From the NCBI RefSeq assembly GCF_020422885.1, contig NZ_CP084622.1, positions 1,879,001-1,943,000 on the forward strand: a stretch of DNA of 64,000 bases. Reading direction: 5' to 3'. A model generated the notes under the pieces. It searched no databases. It had not been told where the DNA came from and saw only the letters and a program-made list of their open reading frames with translations. Origin of the DNA: Mesobacillus sp. S13 (GTDB lineage Bacteria; Bacillota; Bacilli; Bacillales; Cytobacillaceae). Positions within the stretch are counted from its first letter, which is position 1. Each line of letters begins with the position of its first letter. Positions 62,267 to 64,000 of the stretch are shown piece after piece. The translations under genes and the position numbers were made by a program.

Positions 62267-62680
62267 ATGGAAACACAAAGAGAAATTCGCAAAACCATTA
62301 TTTTAAATGCACCGATCGAAAAAGTATGGAAAGCAGTCGCAACATCAGAAGGCATTGCTGCCTGGTGGATGCCGAATACGTTTGAGCCAGAACTTGGCAA
62401 AGAGTTCATCCTCCACGCAGGTCCTTTTGGAGATTCACCATGCAAAGTGACAGAATTGGAGCCGCCGAATCGACTCGGTTTTGATTGGGGAAAAGATTGG
62501 CATCTTCTATTCGAATTGAAAGAACTTGATGGCCGAACGGAGTTTACTTTAATTCACTCAGGATGGGATCCTGAAAAGGTCACTGAATTCGGACAACCTC
62601 ATTCAATTATCCAGGGAATCATGGATAATGGTTGGGATAAAATCGTTAACGAAGCACTTCCAGCCTATATCGAGGGTTAA
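62267..62680 (+). CDS. SRPBCC (AHSA1-like) ligand-binding protein
   Basis: A 137-residue START-like/AHSA1-type protein: KTIILNAPIEKVWKAVATSEGIAAWWMP at the N-terminus and VTEFGQPHSIIQGIMDNGWDKI at the end are typical of the group that pairs with ArsR regulators. ATG 62267 is chosen because GGAGG lies eight bases before it; ATG 62252 overlaps that site. The fold binds hydrophobic small molecules; the ligand is unknown. The ArsR-type gene begins one base after its stop. Confidence 0.9.
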   Translation: METQREIRKTIILNAPIEKVWKAVATSEGIAAWWMPNTFEPELGKEFILHAGPFGDSPCKVTELEPPNRLGFDWGKDWHLLFELKELDGRTEFTLIHSGWDPEKVTEFGQPHSIIQGIMDNGWDKIVNEALPAYIEG

Positions 62681-62681
62681 T

Positions 62682-63005
62682 ATGACAGCCTTAGAAGCGA
62701 GATATGATGTGTTCCAGGCTGTTGCCGATCCAACTCGCCGTAAAATCCTGAAGCTGCTCGCAGACAAGGAGATGCCGATTGCTTCCATAACTGAAAAGTT
62801 TCCGATTACAAGGACGGCCGTCAATAAGCACTTATTTGTTTTATCTGAAGCAGGACTGGTATCTAGTAAGAAAATTGGGCGGGAAACTCGCTATGCCCTA
62901 CAGCCAGAACCGCTTCAGGAATTGCAAGAATGGCTTTCATTTTTTGAATTATATTGGGATAATAAGCTATCTGCACTTAAACATTTTGTGGAAGATGATG
63001 ATTAG
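62682..63005 (+). CDS. ArsR-family transcriptional regulator
   Basis: A 107-residue winged-helix regulator: VFQAVADPTRRKILKLLAD, then ITRTAVNKHLFVLSEAGLV as the recognition helix region, then the wing. No Cys metal site is visible, so it is likely of the type that works with a partner SRPBCC protein rather than a metal sensor. ATG 62682 is preferred (GAGGG seven bases upstream); the frame is open earlier but overlaps the SRPBCC gene. It probably represses its own operon through the two operators upstream. Confidence 0.92.
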   Translation: MTALEARYDVFQAVADPTRRKILKLLADKEMPIASITEKFPITRTAVNKHLFVLSEAGLVSSKKIGRETRYALQPEPLQELQEWLSFFELYWDNKLSALKHFVEDDD

Positions 63006-63095
63006 ATCAGCCTTTCGAAAGGTTGCCCCTTTTTAGATAGCTCTCAGATGAAAATTAGCCTCGATCATCCATTCCAGGCCGCATATTTAACTTCC

Positions 63096-63124
63096 AAGCA
63101 TGGAGCAATTCCATGCTTTTTTAC
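63096..63124 (+). terminator. terminator of the SRPBCC-ArsR operon
   Basis: 9-bp stem AAGCATGGA / TCCATGCTT with a 5-base loop and six-T tail. A second small hairpin, CAGCCTTT / AAAGGTTG followed by a T run, lies at 63008-63035. Confidence 0.9.
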
Positions 63125-63202
63125 ATTCCTGCTTAACAAATGAGTACATAAGGTCTACACTAATAATTATTGAGAATTGCATCTTCCAGGAGGGAGCAGT
63201 CC

Positions 63203-64000
63203 ATGGATATCATACTAAGTCAAAAAAACATTAAAGATTTATGCGGAACTGTTTCCTTCAAGCGGGGGGATGCGTTTTACCGAGCGGGAAAAGTTGAGTT
63301 TACTGATGACAATGTGGATCGGGTTAGCGCAACCGTAACGGGAGCGGATATATTCCATGTTATGGTCACGGAAACAGGGGACGGCCGTTTCGCAGCTGAG
63401 TGCACTTGTCCAAAGCTGGCGTCTGTCAAGCATGAGTGCCAGCATGTGGCCGCAGTCTTACTTGCGATCATGGACGAGCAAAAAAAAGGGACTTCACATG
63501 CACATAAAAATGATAAACATAAAGGAAGCGATCTGGCTGAAAGCCTGCTGACTATTTTCAGTGAAGGACCTAGCAGGACAAGCGGCCATCAGCTCCACTT
63601 TGAAACAAGAAAAATCCTGAACACATTATTCAATATTGAACCTGTCAAAATGAGTGACAGGGAAATGCTCCTGGGTATTTCGATGAGCATTGGTCCAATT
63701 GGAATCGTGGATATTCAGGGGTTTTTGTTGAGTATAGCAAATAGGGAGGCAGCACATTTATCTGAAGTATTCACTTACGATCCACAGCTTCATTGCTTTC
63801 AAAATGATATTGATTCAATCATCAACATCCTCATTCAAATCGTCGAGGACGCTGATAATGAGGCGAAAAACGGTACTCTTACCTCAACATTAATTATTCC
63901 GACATCCTTCTGGGTTCGGCTGTTGCCGCTGCTGGAAAATATTCAGGATGTTAAGTTTATTGAGGAAGGCAAGATCACTGGGCCATTTTCAGTTTCAAAA
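63203..64000 (+). CDS. SWIM zinc-finger protein, 3'-truncated (probable SNF2-type helicase N-terminus)
   Basis: An open frame of 266 codons from ATG 63203 (AGGAGGG eight bases upstream) that runs off the window. Residues 67-81 form a SWIM zinc finger (C67-x-C69-x9-C79-x-H81). In Bacillaceae such N-termini commonly belong to large SNF2/Swi2-type helicases, whose motor would lie further downstream; this cannot be seen here. The region after the finger (from about 95) is unrecognised, mixed helix and strand. A helicase or chromatin-remodelling-like role is inference from the family. Confidence 0.85.
   Translation, partial: MDIILSQKNIKDLCGTVSFKRGDAFYRAGKVEFTDDNVDRVSATVTGADIFHVMVTETGDGRFAAECTCPKLASVKHECQHVAAVLLAIMDEQKKGTSHAHKNDKHKGSDLAESLLTIFSEGPSRTSGHQLHFETRKILNTLFNIEPVKMSDREMLLGISMSIGPIGIVDIQGFLLSIANREAAHLSEVFTYDPQLHCFQNDIDSIINILIQIVEDADNEAKNGTLTSTLIIPTSFWVRLLPLLENIQDVKFIEEGKITGPFSVSK

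Overview
The window comes from a low-to-moderate GC, spore-forming member of the Bacillaceae. The gene content points to a Mesobacillus/Neobacillus/Bacillus-like genome, but I cannot name the species. The evidence is the Bacillus-type order mutS-mutL-miaA-hfq-spoVK-hflX-ynbB-glnR-glnA, strong AGGAGG-type ribosome binding sites, frequent TTG/GTG starts, sigma-A promoters, a GlnR double operator, CcpA cre sites and a probable sigma-B promoter. No rRNA, tRNA, insertion sequence or CRISPR array was seen.

Region 1 (1-9.55 kb): the 3' end of a TorD-like chaperone gene and a three-gene respiratory molybdoenzyme operon (Tat-exported catalytic subunit, four-cluster ferredoxin, NrfD membrane anchor). 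Small accessory genes follow: a CotF-like helical protein, an unknown, a NUDIX hydrolase, a 47-residue ORF next to a free-standing DnaB/DnaD-type domain, and a GNAT acetyltransferase. A two-component pair with an NreB-like cysteine-bearing PAS sensor closes the region. Region 2 (9.7-13 kb): a drug/antibiotic-type ABC-2 exporter with two permeases. Region 3 (13.3-30.4 kb): the conserved core (mutS, mutL, miaA, hfq, spoVK, hflX, ynbB, glnR, glnA). Between these sit a small membrane protein, a DinB-fold protein, mreBH, a glutaredoxin, a STAS stressosome-like protein and a TRIC-type channel.

Region 4 (30.4-60.2 kb) is a roughly 30 kb aromatic-catabolism island downstream of glnA. It holds: the phenylacetyl-CoA pathway (paaK-A-B-C-D, an EthD-like protein, paaF, paaG, an aldehyde dehydrogenase, paaH, paaJ, another crotonase, then paaX); a P1-family peptidase, a nitroreductase, a gamma-carbonic-anhydrase-like protein and a nitronate monooxygenase-like enzyme; a TrpXYZ-type ABC importer; an operon of FlK-like thioesterase, phenylalanine dehydrogenase and a complete 2-oxoacid dehydrogenase E1alpha-E1beta-E2; and a tyrosine/homogentisate operon (hppD, aromatic aminotransferase-like, flavin reductase-like, FAH-like, hmgA). 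Read together, the genes predict aromatic amino-acid uptake, Phe to phenylpyruvate to phenylacetyl-CoA to the Paa ring-opening pathway, and Tyr to 4-hydroxyphenylpyruvate to homogentisate to fumarate and acetoacetate. The promoter regions of the paa, importer and phenylalanine dehydrogenase operons share an AACGTTATA element (a perfect palindrome in two of them), suggesting one regulon; PaaX is the only obvious candidate regulator in the window.

Region 5 (60.2-64 kb): a divergent RNase J paralogue, an SRPBCC protein with its ArsR-type regulator and two matching operators, and the start of a SWIM-domain protein that runs off the window.

The most unusual non-coding features are two intergenic tandem arrays with exactly the same 52-bp period but different sequence (about 3.5 copies before mutS, 13 copies after paaX), a 20-bp-period TCGCCAA array before the RNase J gene, and a 134-bp structured Bacillaceae-type dispersed repeat upstream of the phenylalanine dehydrogenase operon.
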